DNA of 64,000 nt from Thermoplasmata archaeon (lineage in GTDB: Archaea; Thermoplasmatota; E2; DHVEG-1): NCBI GenBank assembly GCA_020054495.1, contig JAHWGK010000010.1, forward strand, positions 1 through 64,000, in the 5' to 3' direction. Positions 1 to 7,912 of the stretch are shown here, piece after piece; the stretch's first letter is position 1; every line of letters starts with the position of its first letter. The notes under the pieces are model-generated. The model was not told where the DNA came from, did no database searches, and saw only the letters and a list, made by a program, of their open reading frames with translations. A program made the position numbers and the translations under genes.

Positions 1-50
1 CACATAGTGGTGTAGGGCTTGCCGAGGAAGCGAAGGCGGAACAGGGGATC

Positions 51-69
51 ATAAGGGCACAGCCCTTAT
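51..69. terminator. 8-bp hairpin followed by T-rich sequence
   Basis: ATAAGGGC and GCCCTTAT form a perfect 8-bp stem with an ACA loop, followed by TTTC. The preceding 50 bases are GC-rich for this genome and contain no convincing gene. It is probably the 3' end of a transcription unit lying outside the window, or part of a structured RNA cut by the window edge. Confidence 0.45.
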
Positions 70-206
70 TTCACTTTGTTATCATACTTTTTAAATTTTA
101 TCCAAATCATCAAAAATTAAAAAGCGAAAGGTATAAAAACGTATATTTTATAACAAATTTACACTTTAATTTTACTATGAGGGTGTAAAAAGGATGGGAT
201 GCAGAA

Positions 207-719
207 ATGGAAATTAGTAAAATAACAGTATATTTAATAGCAATTATGCTGATAGCTACGACACCATTAGTATTAGCCGCAACTGAGGATAATGTTATCA
301 TTACTTTTGACCCAGATGGAGATATAGACATTAATGTAGATATAGTGGCCTATAATTTCAGTAGCTTTGTTGCTAATACATGGTCAAATACTACAGGTAG
401 TACCTTTACGCTATATAACAATGGAACTGTTTCAATGGATACATCAATAAAGACGAATGATAGTACAGATACGGGTGTTATGGATCTAAATACGTCCTCA
501 GCTGCTCCTGGTAATGATGAATATGCAATTTATATAACTGGTCTTGATAATTTTAATCAGTATGTCAATAACACTTATGCATTGTACGGTTTCTATGATA
601 CAGCTCTTGTCCCAGATGACAGTGAACAATTCGACATTTGTCTTCTATTGGGTACTAATCTTTCTGCTAATCATAGCTGGCAGATGACAACGATATACTT
701 CCAAGGAACTCAAGCGTAG
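207..719 (+). CDS. Secreted surface protein, paralogue of the next gene
   Basis: 170 residues. An N-terminal hydrophobic segment (about residues 5-23, ending LVLA before AATEDN) looks like a signal peptide, and there is no C-terminal membrane helix. The mature part is acidic, rich in Asn/Thr/Ser, and carries several N-x-S/T sequons, as expected for an N-glycosylated archaeal surface protein. It shares most of its length with the protein at 1165-1728 (FDPDGDIDI, TFTLYNNGTV, YALYGFY, FDICLLLG). A purine-rich site GGATGGGATG lies just before the ATG. The family is not recognised. A filament-subunit role is possible by analogy with the TasA-like proteins at the other end of the window, but I see no direct homology. 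Confidence 0.8.
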   Translation: MEISKITVYLIAIMLIATTPLVLAATEDNVIITFDPDGDIDINVDIVAYNFSSFVANTWSNTTGSTFTLYNNGTVSMDTSIKTNDSTDTGVMDLNTSSAAPGNDEYAIYITGLDNFNQYVNNTYALYGFYDTALVPDDSEQFDICLLLGTNLSANHSWQMTTIYFQGTQA

Positions 720-1143
720 GTCGATTAAGTAATATAAAAAAATTAATCCAAACTCTCTATTTTCTATTATTTTAAATAATAATTGTAATAGATATTACGA
801 AGAAAATGCTAGAAATATTTGAATGAATGTTTGTAAATAAGATAGCATTATTCTTATTTGTATATTCATCTGTAAAAGTTGCCAACATTCCCCATGTTGA
901 TTTAAGCTGGAATTTTTTCAATTTATCTGATAAAATGATTTATTACCACCTTTATTATTAGTTTATAATAGAAATAGCTATGATAGACTAATAATCTTTC
1001 TTTTATAACAATATTTTAGTTTACGCCCCTCCTGTTGATTATCTGTTAGACGTAGACCTATTTGCACATGCGTATGCATATCTATCTACAAAAAAGGCAT
1101 TTAAAACATGCATACATCATTATACGTATATATGAGATGATGG
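720..1143. other. Intergenic region with promoter of the second paralogue
   Basis: No gene is supported in these 424 bases. The sequence is very AT-rich. Near the right end, GCATTTAAAACATGC is a plausible TATA element for the next gene, flanked by ATGCATA sequences at about 1071-1078 and 1109-1115. Confidence 0.4.
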
Positions 1144-1164
1144 ATGTGTATGGAGAGGGGATGC

Positions 1165-1728
1165 ATGAAGAAAAATCAGAGTGATTTCCATAAGCAGTTG
1201 ATTTCAAATAGGATGATAGACAAAAAAATATTATTCGCCTGTCTAGTATCATCTATGGTGATTATTGCTACTAGCCCATTAGTGATGGCAGCAACTGAGG
1301 ATAGTGTTATAATTACCTTTGACCCGGATGGAGATATTGATATAGATGTAAACTTATCGAGCTATAATTTTAGTTCTGTACTTTCTTCTGCATGGACTAA
1401 TACGACAGGTAATACTTTTACACTCTATAACAATGGAACTGTTGCAATGAATACACAGATAAAGACGAATCTCACTACAGATGAAACTAATATGAGTCTA
1501 AACCTTTCTACTGCTCCCCCCGGTCAAGATCAATATGCAATTTATATCGAAGGCCTCAATGCTATGGATCAGTATGTGAACAGTACATATGCGCTATATG
1601 GTTTCTATAGTCAAAATCTTAACCCAGATGACAATGAGGTTTTTGACATTTGCCTTCTGTTAGGTAACCTTTCTGCTAATCACACTTTACAGACGACAAC
1701 AATATACTTCCAAGGTTCTCAGGTATGA
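1165..1728 (+). CDS. Secreted surface protein, paralogue of the first gene
   Basis: The frame opens at 1144, but the Shine-Dalgarno-like GGAG at 1152-1155 fits the ATG at 1165. A further in-frame ATG at 1213 would give a signal peptide aligned with the paralogue (MIDKKILFACLV to VMA before ATEDSV). The mature part has about 145 residues, is rich in N-x-S/T sequons and lacks a membrane anchor. It is clearly homologous to 207-719 along its whole length, so the pair is a tandem duplication that has already diverged. The function is unknown; an exported structural subunit is the simplest reading. Confidence 0.8.
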   Translation: MKKNQSDFHKQLISNRMIDKKILFACLVSSMVIIATSPLVMAATEDSVIITFDPDGDIDIDVNLSSYNFSSVLSSAWTNTTGNTFTLYNNGTVAMNTQIKTNLTTDETNMSLNLSTAPPGQDQYAIYIEGLNAMDQYVNSTYALYGFYSQNLNPDDNEVFDICLLLGNLSANHTLQTTTIYFQGSQV

Positions 1729-1835
1729 AGGGTAGGATAAAATCTTTACCTTACCTCTCTATTTTTTGAATAATAATACTAGATAAGGAAAAAAATTAAG
1801 TATATCTCTTTTTATATAGGTGTGGAGCGGGATTT

Positions 1836-2441
1836 GTGAAGAAGATAATAGTTATATTCCTAGTATTTTTGATTTTATTTACAGGTTTTTCTATAGTTAC
1901 TAGCGGTGTAAAAGTATGGCCCGGCAAACATTATATCACTATAAATAAGTGGTATGGCCCGGGGGAAGAGGTCAAGAATCCTATAATTCATGTTACCAAT
2001 ACAGAATCTTATGGCATTAATGTGTCTGTGAGAATAAATGCCCCTGGTAGTAAGTCTTTATCAGTTGGTTACTCAAATATACCTGATATATCCTGGGTCA
2101 AAACTGTTCCAGAGGTACTTTATATACCTGCTGGTTCATCAGGGGAACTTGAAGTGATTATTGAAGTGCCAGAAAGTCAACAATCATTGCATTATAATGA
2201 AAAATGGGAGGCTTATGTTGTCATATCTCCCCCTTTAACGTCTGGAGGAGGTATAAACGTCCAAACAGAGCTTGCAGTGAAACTATTTATTAAGACTCCT
2301 ACCGGTGAAGCAGCAGGGTTTCAATATATACATATTCTATTATTTTTCATCACTTTAATAATTTTAATGTGTATAGTATTTTTCTATGTTGGAAAGAAAA
2401 AAAGGAGTGCAACTCTTTTCTATTTTAAAAAGAAAAAATGA
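1836..2441 (+). CDS. Ig-like single-pass membrane protein
   Basis: About 201 residues with a GTG start behind GGAGCGGG. It has a signal peptide (about residues 1-22), one beta-sandwich ectodomain (about 25-160), one C-terminal transmembrane helix (about 168-188) and a Lys-rich cytoplasmic tail (GKKKRS to FKKKK). The ectodomain has the layout of an Ig-like or chaperone-like fold: a WPGKHYITI strand, later ISWVKTVPEVLYIPAGSSG, and VIIEVPESQ. The protein at 5209-5808 has the same length and order (ITMDDEF, LDLSWVDIEP, HLDIPESEEY, RLYINTPTE), so the two are paralogues. The role is unknown; they may assist or anchor the surface proteins encoded next to them. Confidence 0.8.
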   Translation: MKKIIVIFLVFLILFTGFSIVTSGVKVWPGKHYITINKWYGPGEEVKNPIIHVTNTESYGINVSVRINAPGSKSLSVGYSNIPDISWVKTVPEVLYIPAGSSGELEVIIEVPESQQSLHYNEKWEAYVVISPPLTSGGGINVQTELAVKLFIKTPTGEAAGFQYIHILLFFITLIILMCIVFFYVGKKKRSATLFYFKKKK

Positions 2442-2617
2442 GGCAATTTAAGGAATAATAAACCTTGAATAATAAAATTTTATATTTTTTTTATTTCTAA
2501 TAATTTGTATATGTTTTTTTAAAAGCTAATAGGGTGCTCCTTTTTCAGTATTATTTTAGCGTATTATTAGTATATTTATTTTCATTCTTTTTTATCTCAG
2601 AGAATTCTCTCCTTATA

Positions 2618-2758
2618 TGATTCACATATGACTCATATATGACTCATATATGAATCAAAAAAGTATCTGATACAAATCATATATATATCAAATATGAACT
2701 GTTTATGAGTCAAAAGATTTATAAATAAGTGATTCATATGTGATTCAGTGATGAGTTA
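2618..2758. promoter_or_regulatory. Phased TGANTCA operator array around the TATA box of the RHH gene
   Basis: Heptamers TGATTCA, TGACTCA, TGACTCA and TGAATCA start at 2618, 2629, 2640 and 2651, exactly 11 bp apart with 4-bp ATA-type spacers. TGAGTCA follows at 2706. TGATTCA, TGATTCA and TGAGTTA start at 2730, 2741 and 2752, again 11 bp apart. The TATA box TTTATAAATA (about 2718-2727) lies between the groups. RHH repressors typically bind short palindromic or direct-repeat subsites on one DNA face. The array lies directly before an RHH gene, so it is most likely the autoregulatory operator (inference). Confidence 0.8.
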
Positions 2759-2764
2759 GTAAGG

Positions 2765-2953
2765 ATGGGCAAAAGTCAGAGATTTCCTGTTGGTTTTCCT
2801 CCCATAATCAGGGAGATTATAAAACAACAAGTAGGTATTCTAGGGAATTCTGAGGCTGAAGTAGTCAAAAACATAGTTCTGATCTACATTACTGAAAAAG
2901 GACTCCTAAAGAAATTCAAATCCCAAAACAAAAAGGAGGGGAGGGAGAAATGA
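2765..2953 (+). CDS. Ribbon-helix-helix transcriptional regulator
   Basis: 62 residues. The layout is that of an RHH (CopG/MetJ/Arc-like) protein: a short strand QRFPVGFP (about 5-12), helix A (IIREIIKQQVGIL), a turn with Ser (GNSEAE), helix B (VVKNIVLIYITEKG), then a basic tail. The stop overlaps the ATG of the next gene in an ATGA arrangement (4 nt), so regulator and surface protein are translationally coupled. The TGANTCA array upstream is the obvious target. It probably represses its own operon and perhaps the neighbouring surface-protein genes. Confidence 0.85.
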   Translation: MGKSQRFPVGFPPIIREIIKQQVGILGNSEAEVVKNIVLIYITEKGLLKKFKSQNKKEGREK

Positions 2954-5190
2954 ACAGGAAAATAGGAGTCCAAATAATTGTGTTTATAACAGCATTCCTG
3001 TTTATATTTACAACTCTTTCCAACACAGTACATTCTATTCCTCCAGTAACCCAAGAAACTTTAATAGTTGATATTACTGGGAACGGAGACTATACAAGCA
3101 TACAAGAAGCTATCGATAATGCAGATGCAACTGATATTGTTTTAATACGAAACGGAATCTATAACGAGCATAGCATTGGCATAGGTAAAAAAATAGAAAT
3201 TATCGGGGAAGACCCCAGCAACACAATAATCAACTGCTCAGGTAATATTGCTCTAACCTTAAGCAGTGCATATGTGGATATAAGTAATATCCAAATAATC
3301 AACACAGAAGAATTTGCAATAACTACTCTACCTGGCAGCACTGGTTGTACTATATCCAATTGTATAATTAATACAAATTATAAGGGAGTTGCAATTGATA
3401 TCAGATCCTCATACAACACGATTTCTGATTGTAACTTAATTGGATTTGATACAAGTAAACAGGGTGTTAAGATACATGGATCTTATAATGTTGTTGAAAA
3501 TTGTGACATACAAAATTTCGCTAATGGAGTTCTAGTAATATTTGAATCAAGTAATAATCAGATTATAGGCTGTAATATTATAGACAATGAAAATGCTATC
3601 GACTTTAGGCTTGACTCCAACAACAACATAGTAACAGGTTGTAATATCTATTCCAATCTACAAAGCATAAAAATCTGGCAAGGCTCAAATTACAATCTTG
3701 TCTATCTAAACAACTTCTGGAAAAACGATATAAATACTATTGATGAAGGAAACAATTCTTGGGATAATGGAGCTAAAGGTAACTACTGGGACAAATACCA
3801 AGGACAAGACTCTAATGGTGATGGGATTGGAGATACGCCATATACACTATCTAGAGGAAATAACGATAGATTCCCAGTAATCTCTAGAATCCTCCCAGAT
3901 ATAGTAACAGCTCCAACTAGTGTAAGACACACCACTAGTAAATCAGACCACACACCTTCCTTTGCCTGGAATCCATCGATTTATAATAAAGGCCTAAGAG
4001 GATATTATGTAAAAATAGATACCAACTCTGAAATCTTTATTGGTGACACAACAAGTTGGACTTCGTCTGAGCCGCTTTCAGATGGTGTCCATATGTTTTA
4101 TGTGTGGGGAGTTGGTGAAGATAATACAACAAGTAGCTATTCTATTATTACATTTTCAATTGATACATCAATTATAGATACAGATGCAGATGGGTGGTCA
4201 GATGAAGATGAACAACAATATGGCACAGATCCAGACAATCCAGACAATTATCCATTAGATTCAGATGGTGACCATATACCAGACTCAGTTGATACAGATG
4301 ATGATAATGATGGTTACAGTGATGACATGGAGTCATCCTATGGAACAGATACAGCAAACTTGAACGATTATCCAACTGATACAGACAATGATGGTGTACC
4401 AGATGATGATTCCTCAGATGGAAAATATACAGGAGATGTAGATGATGATGGAGATGGTCTCACAGATATTGCTGAAGCTACACTTGGGTCTAGCTCAAAA
4501 ACTGGATCAGATGCTACTAAAATCTATATCGGCGGAAACTCATACTATCTTGTTGATGTATCTCAGGATAGTTACTATGATGTCCTATACGAGCCCACAA
4601 GTGGTACTATAACAGGAGTAGAAAAACACGGTGAGGACTACCTCCTAGATGTTGATGGAGACGGTACATCAGACCGTATATATAGTACATCAGATGGATC
4701 AGTATCTACATATGAAGAACAACTAACTTTGCCACTGGCCGTTTGGCTATTCATAATCCTAACAGTAATACTTGCTGCATTATTCATTATTCCAAAGTAT
4801 CTAAAACGCAGACCAATCAAATATAGAGCTCAAAGAAAGCCTGAGAGAATCATTAAAAGACCATTAACCGAGAAAATCTTAAGTATCTCTGCGGGTGATA
4901 AAAAAGATACAGTAGAAATGATTACTCAAACAAGGGCTCTGCTGCAACATATACAACAAGATGTAGAAGTATACATGGATAAACTCCATGAAATGGAACA
5001 ACAATTCACAGTAATGCATATAGATGAAAAAGAAGCAATAGTAAAGCCTCCCAAGGAAGAAGCAGTAACTACAGAGGAAAAAATAGAGCTCCCAGAGGAA
5101 AAAACAAGTGAGCTAGAAGAAACTCAGGGGGTAGAATCAAAAGTTGACAAACTCTTATCGCAATTGGATGATAAAGATAAAAACCAATAA
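2950..5190 (+). CDS. Surface beta-helix protein with calcium repeats, membrane helix and coiled-coil tail
   Basis: 746 residues. In order: signal peptide (about 1-30); NosD-like right-handed parallel beta-helix (about 35-300, DYTSIQEAIDNA followed by repeated N-x-I-x-x-C strands and the usual GNYWDKYQG end); an Ig/Fn3-like stretch (about 320-400); Asp-rich thrombospondin type 3 repeats (about 405-510, DTDADGWSDEDEQQYGTDPD type); a small domain; one membrane helix (about 595-615); then a roughly 130-residue cytoplasmic tail with predicted coiled coil (TRALLQHIQQDVEVYMDKL) and Glu/Lys-rich sequence. The strong GGAGG site before the ATG lies inside the RHH gene. The long cytoplasmic tail is unusual for a purely structural surface protein and might contact internal partners. 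Confidence 0.85.
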   Translation: MNRKIGVQIIVFITAFLFIFTTLSNTVHSIPPVTQETLIVDITGNGDYTSIQEAIDNADATDIVLIRNGIYNEHSIGIGKKIEIIGEDPSNTIINCSGNIALTLSSAYVDISNIQIINTEEFAITTLPGSTGCTISNCIINTNYKGVAIDIRSSYNTISDCNLIGFDTSKQGVKIHGSYNVVENCDIQNFANGVLVIFESSNNQIIGCNIIDNENAIDFRLDSNNNIVTGCNIYSNLQSIKIWQGSNYNLVYLNNFWKNDINTIDEGNNSWDNGAKGNYWDKYQGQDSNGDGIGDTPYTLSRGNNDRFPVISRILPDIVTAPTSVRHTTSKSDHTPSFAWNPSIYNKGLRGYYVKIDTNSEIFIGDTTSWTSSEPLSDGVHMFYVWGVGEDNTTSSYSIITFSIDTSIIDTDADGWSDEDEQQYGTDPDNPDNYPLDSDGDHIPDSVDTDDDNDGYSDDMESSYGTDTANLNDYPTDTDNDGVPDDDSSDGKYTGDVDDDGDGLTDIAEATLGSSSKTGSDATKIYIGGNSYYLVDVSQDSYYDVLYEPTSGTITGVEKHGEDYLLDVDGDGTSDRIYSTSDGSVSTYEEQLTLPLAVWLFIILTVILAALFIIPKYLKRRPIKYRAQRKPERIIKRPLTEKILSISAGDKKDTVEMITQTRALLQHIQQDVEVYMDKLHEMEQQFTVMHIDEKEAIVKPPKEEAVTTEEKIELPEEKTSELEETQGVESKVDKLLSQLDDKDKNQ

Positions 5191-5208
5191 GACATTTAGA
5201 GATTGTAC

Positions 5209-5808
5209 ATGAAAAAAACATTTGTTCTGACATTGATAATCTTAATTTCATTGATGTTACCATGTTGCTGTAAAGGAGCTATGTCAGTTCATCCTCTAGA
5301 ACTTTGGATTACAATGGACGACGAGTTCATAAATGGTAATGCTTCGAAAAAAATAATGGTAAAAAACAACGATGACTTCAGCGTTAACTTCACATGGTAT
5401 CTTGATCATCCTGATCCATCCATGATTAGACCCAATAAAACATCTATTCTTGATTTATCCTGGGTTGATATAGAACCAAAATGGCGTATTGCCCAACCAG
5501 GCGATACTGTATCGTTTTATATCCATTTAGATATTCCAGAGAGTGAAGAGTATCTGAGTCAACATTGGGAGATATGGCCTACATTTAAACAAAACAAAAG
5601 CCAAGGTATGTTTCCCTTCGAGCAAGCTGTTAGATTGTACATAAATACTCCTACTGAATTAATAACTAACAGCAATCAAGGTTCCGATTCTTTATCGATT
5701 GTTATTGGAGATAAAATCAAGATACCATTGTTTGATGTTGCTATTGTAGCAATTATAATACTTCTGCTCATCATTGGTCTGATAGTAATAAAAAAGAAAA
5801 AATTATAA
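5209..5808 (+). CDS. Ig-like single-pass membrane protein (second paralogue)
   Basis: 199 residues from the ATG at 5209 (a TTG two codons upstream is an alternative). It has a signal peptide with a CCC cluster near residues 20-22, so a lipid-modified N-terminus is conceivable although no clean lipobox is seen. One beta-sandwich ectodomain is followed by a membrane helix (about 173-193) and a KKKKL tail. It is homologous to the protein at 1836-2441. It lies 18 nt after the beta-helix gene and is probably the last gene of the RHH operon. Confidence 0.8.
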   Translation: MKKTFVLTLIILISLMLPCCCKGAMSVHPLELWITMDDEFINGNASKKIMVKNNDDFSVNFTWYLDHPDPSMIRPNKTSILDLSWVDIEPKWRIAQPGDTVSFYIHLDIPESEEYLSQHWEIWPTFKQNKSQGMFPFEQAVRLYINTPTELITNSNQGSDSLSIVIGDKIKIPLFDVAIVAIIILLLIIGLIVIKKKKL

Positions 5809-5829
5809 CTTTGATCTAGGTTTTTTTAC

Positions 5830-6372
5830 CTATAATTTATCAAATATTTTCTGCATTTCATCCCTAAACTCGTCAATATCTCCTTCATTTGAAACCATAA
5901 TATCAGCAGATGCAATAACTGTACCTAAGCCCCATCGCAATTCTCTTTTGTCACGCTGTTCAAGATCTTGTATATCTGTACTGTCATCTTCTCGACCGCG
6001 TTTTAAAAATCTTTTCTGTCTTGTTTCATCGGATGAAGTAATAGCGATTATAATGAAATCTTTACCTAATTCTTTTTTGAATGTTTCTATCTCTTCGACA
6101 TTACGAATGCCATCGATAACAATACAATCCAACTTCTCAAATGATGTAATTTTTTCAAGTGCTCTCTGCGCCCATATATCTTTTCCAAATCCTTCTCGCA
6201 TCTGACTAGCGACATTTCCTATATGTTTATCATCCAATGGAAGTCTCTGATTTTTAACCTCTTCCAAAACTATGTTACCCATTCTGATTACAGGGATACT
6301 TCTCTCTTTTGCTATTTGTACAGCTTCTGTTTTACCTGAACATGGCATTCCTGTAAATGCTATGATTTTCAA
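5830..6372 (-). CDS. UPF0200-type P-loop kinase-like protein
   Basis: 180 residues with a TTG start behind GGTGAAGAG. A Walker A motif GMPCSGKT is at residues 8-15 after a beta strand (KIIAFT), and the later pattern IVIDGIRNVEEIE is typical of nucleoside-monophosphate or dephospho-CoA kinase folds. Size and the N-terminal sequence match the archaeal UPF0200 family. The substrate is not established. It lies tail-to-tail with the preceding operon and 40 nt downstream of the ACT-domain gene, with which it may be co-transcribed. Confidence 0.8.
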   Translation of the reverse strand: MKIIAFTGMPCSGKTEAVQIAKERSIPVIRMGNIVLEEVKNQRLPLDDKHIGNVASQMREGFGKDIWAQRALEKITSFEKLDCIVIDGIRNVEEIETFKKELGKDFIIIAITSSDETRQKRFLKRGREDDSTDIQDLEQRDKRELRWGLGTVIASADIMVSNEGDIDEFRDEMQKIFDKL

Positions 6373-6411
6373 CTCTCTTCACCATAAGACCTGTTATTAA
6401 CGCTTTATAAA

Positions 6412-7062
6412 CTAGGTTTTGGATGTTTTAATAAGTTTTTCTAAAGCGTTGTAAGTTCTCATGGAATCATCTCTTGAAATAAGTAGATTAAATTCTTGGG
6501 TAGTTAGCCAAATACTAAGGATATTTATGTTTTCCCATGCAAGAAATCTGGAAACATTGTAGATGATACCAGGGGTTAATAGATAATCCTTTGAATATGT
6601 AAGAGAAATTACAACAAGATCTTCTACAACTCTTGAAATATTTTCATTTACTAATTCATCTAGAATCATTCCTTTTGTTCTCTGATTTGTAATTATACCT
6701 ATTTCATAGTTTGCATGTACAATGTTAAAAATGTTACCATGTTTTAGCTCCATTTTGTTATAAATTGATTGAATTTTGTTTAAAGTTGCTGCCGATTCTT
6801 CAACAATTATGTAGCATATATCTGTTTTTAAAAGTGTTTCTCTGAAATAGTTTAAGGAGATAGTATTTCCTTTCGACTCCATTTTTTCTGCATATCTTCG
6901 GATGGCCATTGAAACTGCTGAATGTTTTAATTTTTTTCCAAGTTCTTTTTCAATTTCTGGTTTAATATATTCAGCAAGTTTGTTATAGGATACAATTCCA
7001 TGACTGATGGCTTCTTGTAAAAAGATTTGTTTTCTTAATGTTTCTTCAACTAATTTACTCAC
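6412..7062 (-). CDS. ACT-domain regulator (COG2150-like)
   Basis: 216 residues with a GTG start. The N-terminal part (about 1-75) is helical and helix-turn-helix-like (ISHGIVSYNKLAEYIKPEIE, then KHSAVSMAIRRYAEKM). Two ACT-like beta-alpha-beta units follow (about 85-210, ending NILSIWLTTQEFNLLISRDD). This order matches the archaeal family annotated as predicted regulators of amino-acid metabolism. The ligand is unknown. It is probably a small-molecule-sensing transcription factor. Confidence 0.7.
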   Translation of the reverse strand: MSKLVEETLRKQIFLQEAISHGIVSYNKLAEYIKPEIEKELGKKLKHSAVSMAIRRYAEKMESKGNTISLNYFRETLLKTDICYIIVEESAATLNKIQSIYNKMELKHGNIFNIVHANYEIGIITNQRTKGMILDELVNENISRVVEDLVVISLTYSKDYLLTPGIIYNVSRFLAWENINILSIWLTTQEFNLLISRDDSMRTYNALEKLIKTSKT

Positions 7063-7205
7063 TGTAGCCAGCTAAACTCCCCCATGGTAATGTTATACAT
7101 TAAATATTTGTTTATATGTTTTATTATTTGAACAAATTTTTTTCCTAATGTTTTCAATTAATAAAAAACAAAGAGCTTTCTGTCTAAATCTAAAGATTGA
7201 GCAAG

Positions 7206-7329
7206 TGCAGGGGAAGCGATTCGAACGCTCGAAGACCTACGTCACAGGGTTTCTTAGTAATATAGCGTGAAAAAACACGCTTCTAATTACACCTAAGCCC
7301 TGCCCCTTTGACCACTAGGGTACCCCTGC
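7206..7329 (-). tRNA. tRNA-Leu (anticodon TAG) with a 41-nt intron
   Basis: On the minus strand the acceptor GCAGGGG (from 7329) pairs with CCCCTGC, with discriminator A at 7206. The D arm is CCC/GGG, the T arm has GTTCGAATC, and a long variable arm (GAC/GTC hairpin) marks a class II tRNA. The anticodon stem CAGGG/CCCTG encloses CTTAGG, an intron, then A, giving anticodon TAG at the canonical 37/38 intron position. The intron can form GTAAT/ATTAC and an AGCGTG/CACGCT hairpin with a T6 loop, consistent with a bulge-helix-bulge. CCA is not encoded. Confidence 0.92.
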
Positions 7330-7387
7330 TTATAGAATCCACTAATGTACATAATGCTGAAAAATGTTTTTGAAAAAATCCCTTTTT

Positions 7388-7591
7388 TTATTTATTGCCA
7401 AAAAGAAGTTTTTTTTCTCCATATTTTATGTAACAATCAGAGCAAAATTGACGTGCGATAAGTGAATGAAGGTGTTCTTTAACTCCTTTTTCTTGATGAA
7501 AAGCATTACCAATGATAATTTCATTTTTACAATTAGTACAAACTCTTGGAAATTTTGCTACTTTTTTAACTAGATGTGTTTCAATTTCCAT
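7388..7591 (-). CDS. Small zinc-ribbon protein
   Basis: 67 residues behind a clear GGAGGTAATC site. CTNC (about residues 18-21) and CSDC (about 50-53) form a four-cysteine zinc-finger pattern, with His residues between them (KEHLHSLIA). The family is not recognised. It lies alone between two tRNA genes. A small zinc-binding regulatory or ribosome-associated protein is possible but not shown. Confidence 0.65.
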   Translation of the reverse strand: MEIETHLVKKVAKFPRVCTNCKNEIIIGNAFHQEKGVKEHLHSLIARQFCSDCYIKYGEKKLLFGNK

Positions 7592-7713
7592 TTATTAGAT
7601 TACCTCCATTTTATCAATTTAAAATAAGCTTATAATATTTTTCTTGTCAGACCACAAAATGTACTAACTTTAAGTATAAGAAACATTATTCCCAAAAGAT
7701 TGTTTGAGTATAT

Positions 7714-7846
7714 AGCGGGGCGACTGCCCGTCATAGCGAGCATTTATCCTTAGAGAGATGAGATGATGCCTATAAGGGTGGGGTAGCCAGGAGATCCCGA
7801 CGGGCCCATAACCCGTAGATCAGTGGTTCAAATCCACTCCCCGCTA
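7714..7846 (+). tRNA. Initiator tRNA-Met interrupted by a 58-nt insertion near the acceptor stem
   Basis: AGCGGGG (7714-7720) pairs with CCCCGCT (7839-7845), discriminator A at 7846. The body from 7779 is a normal initiator tRNA: A1-T72 end pair, three G-C pairs in the anticodon stem (ACGGG/CCCGT), anticodon CAT, T arm GTTCAAATC. Between the 5' acceptor strand and position 8 sit 58 extra bases (7721-7778). Removing them leaves a 75-nt tRNA. Because GGG stands at both borders, the junction can slide between positions 4/5 and 7/8. The loop reads CCCATAA, so position 33 is C instead of the usual T. The insertion is most simply a non-canonical archaeal intron, but I could not draw a clean bulge-helix-bulge. 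Confidence 0.85.
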
Positions 7847-7912
7847 TCCTAACTTTTTTTAGAATTTATTTTATAGGTTAAATGACATCTTACTTTAGTT
7901 TAAGGTTTATAT

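Noticed and set aside
2618-2758. The heptamer array as a CRISPR or replication origin
   Set aside because: Spacers are 4 bp and nearly identical, far too short for CRISPR; no replication gene is nearby, and an RHH gene directly follows.
7721-7778. The tRNA-Met insertion as a C/D box guide RNA
   Set aside because: ATGATG resembles box C, but no properly placed CTGA box D was found.
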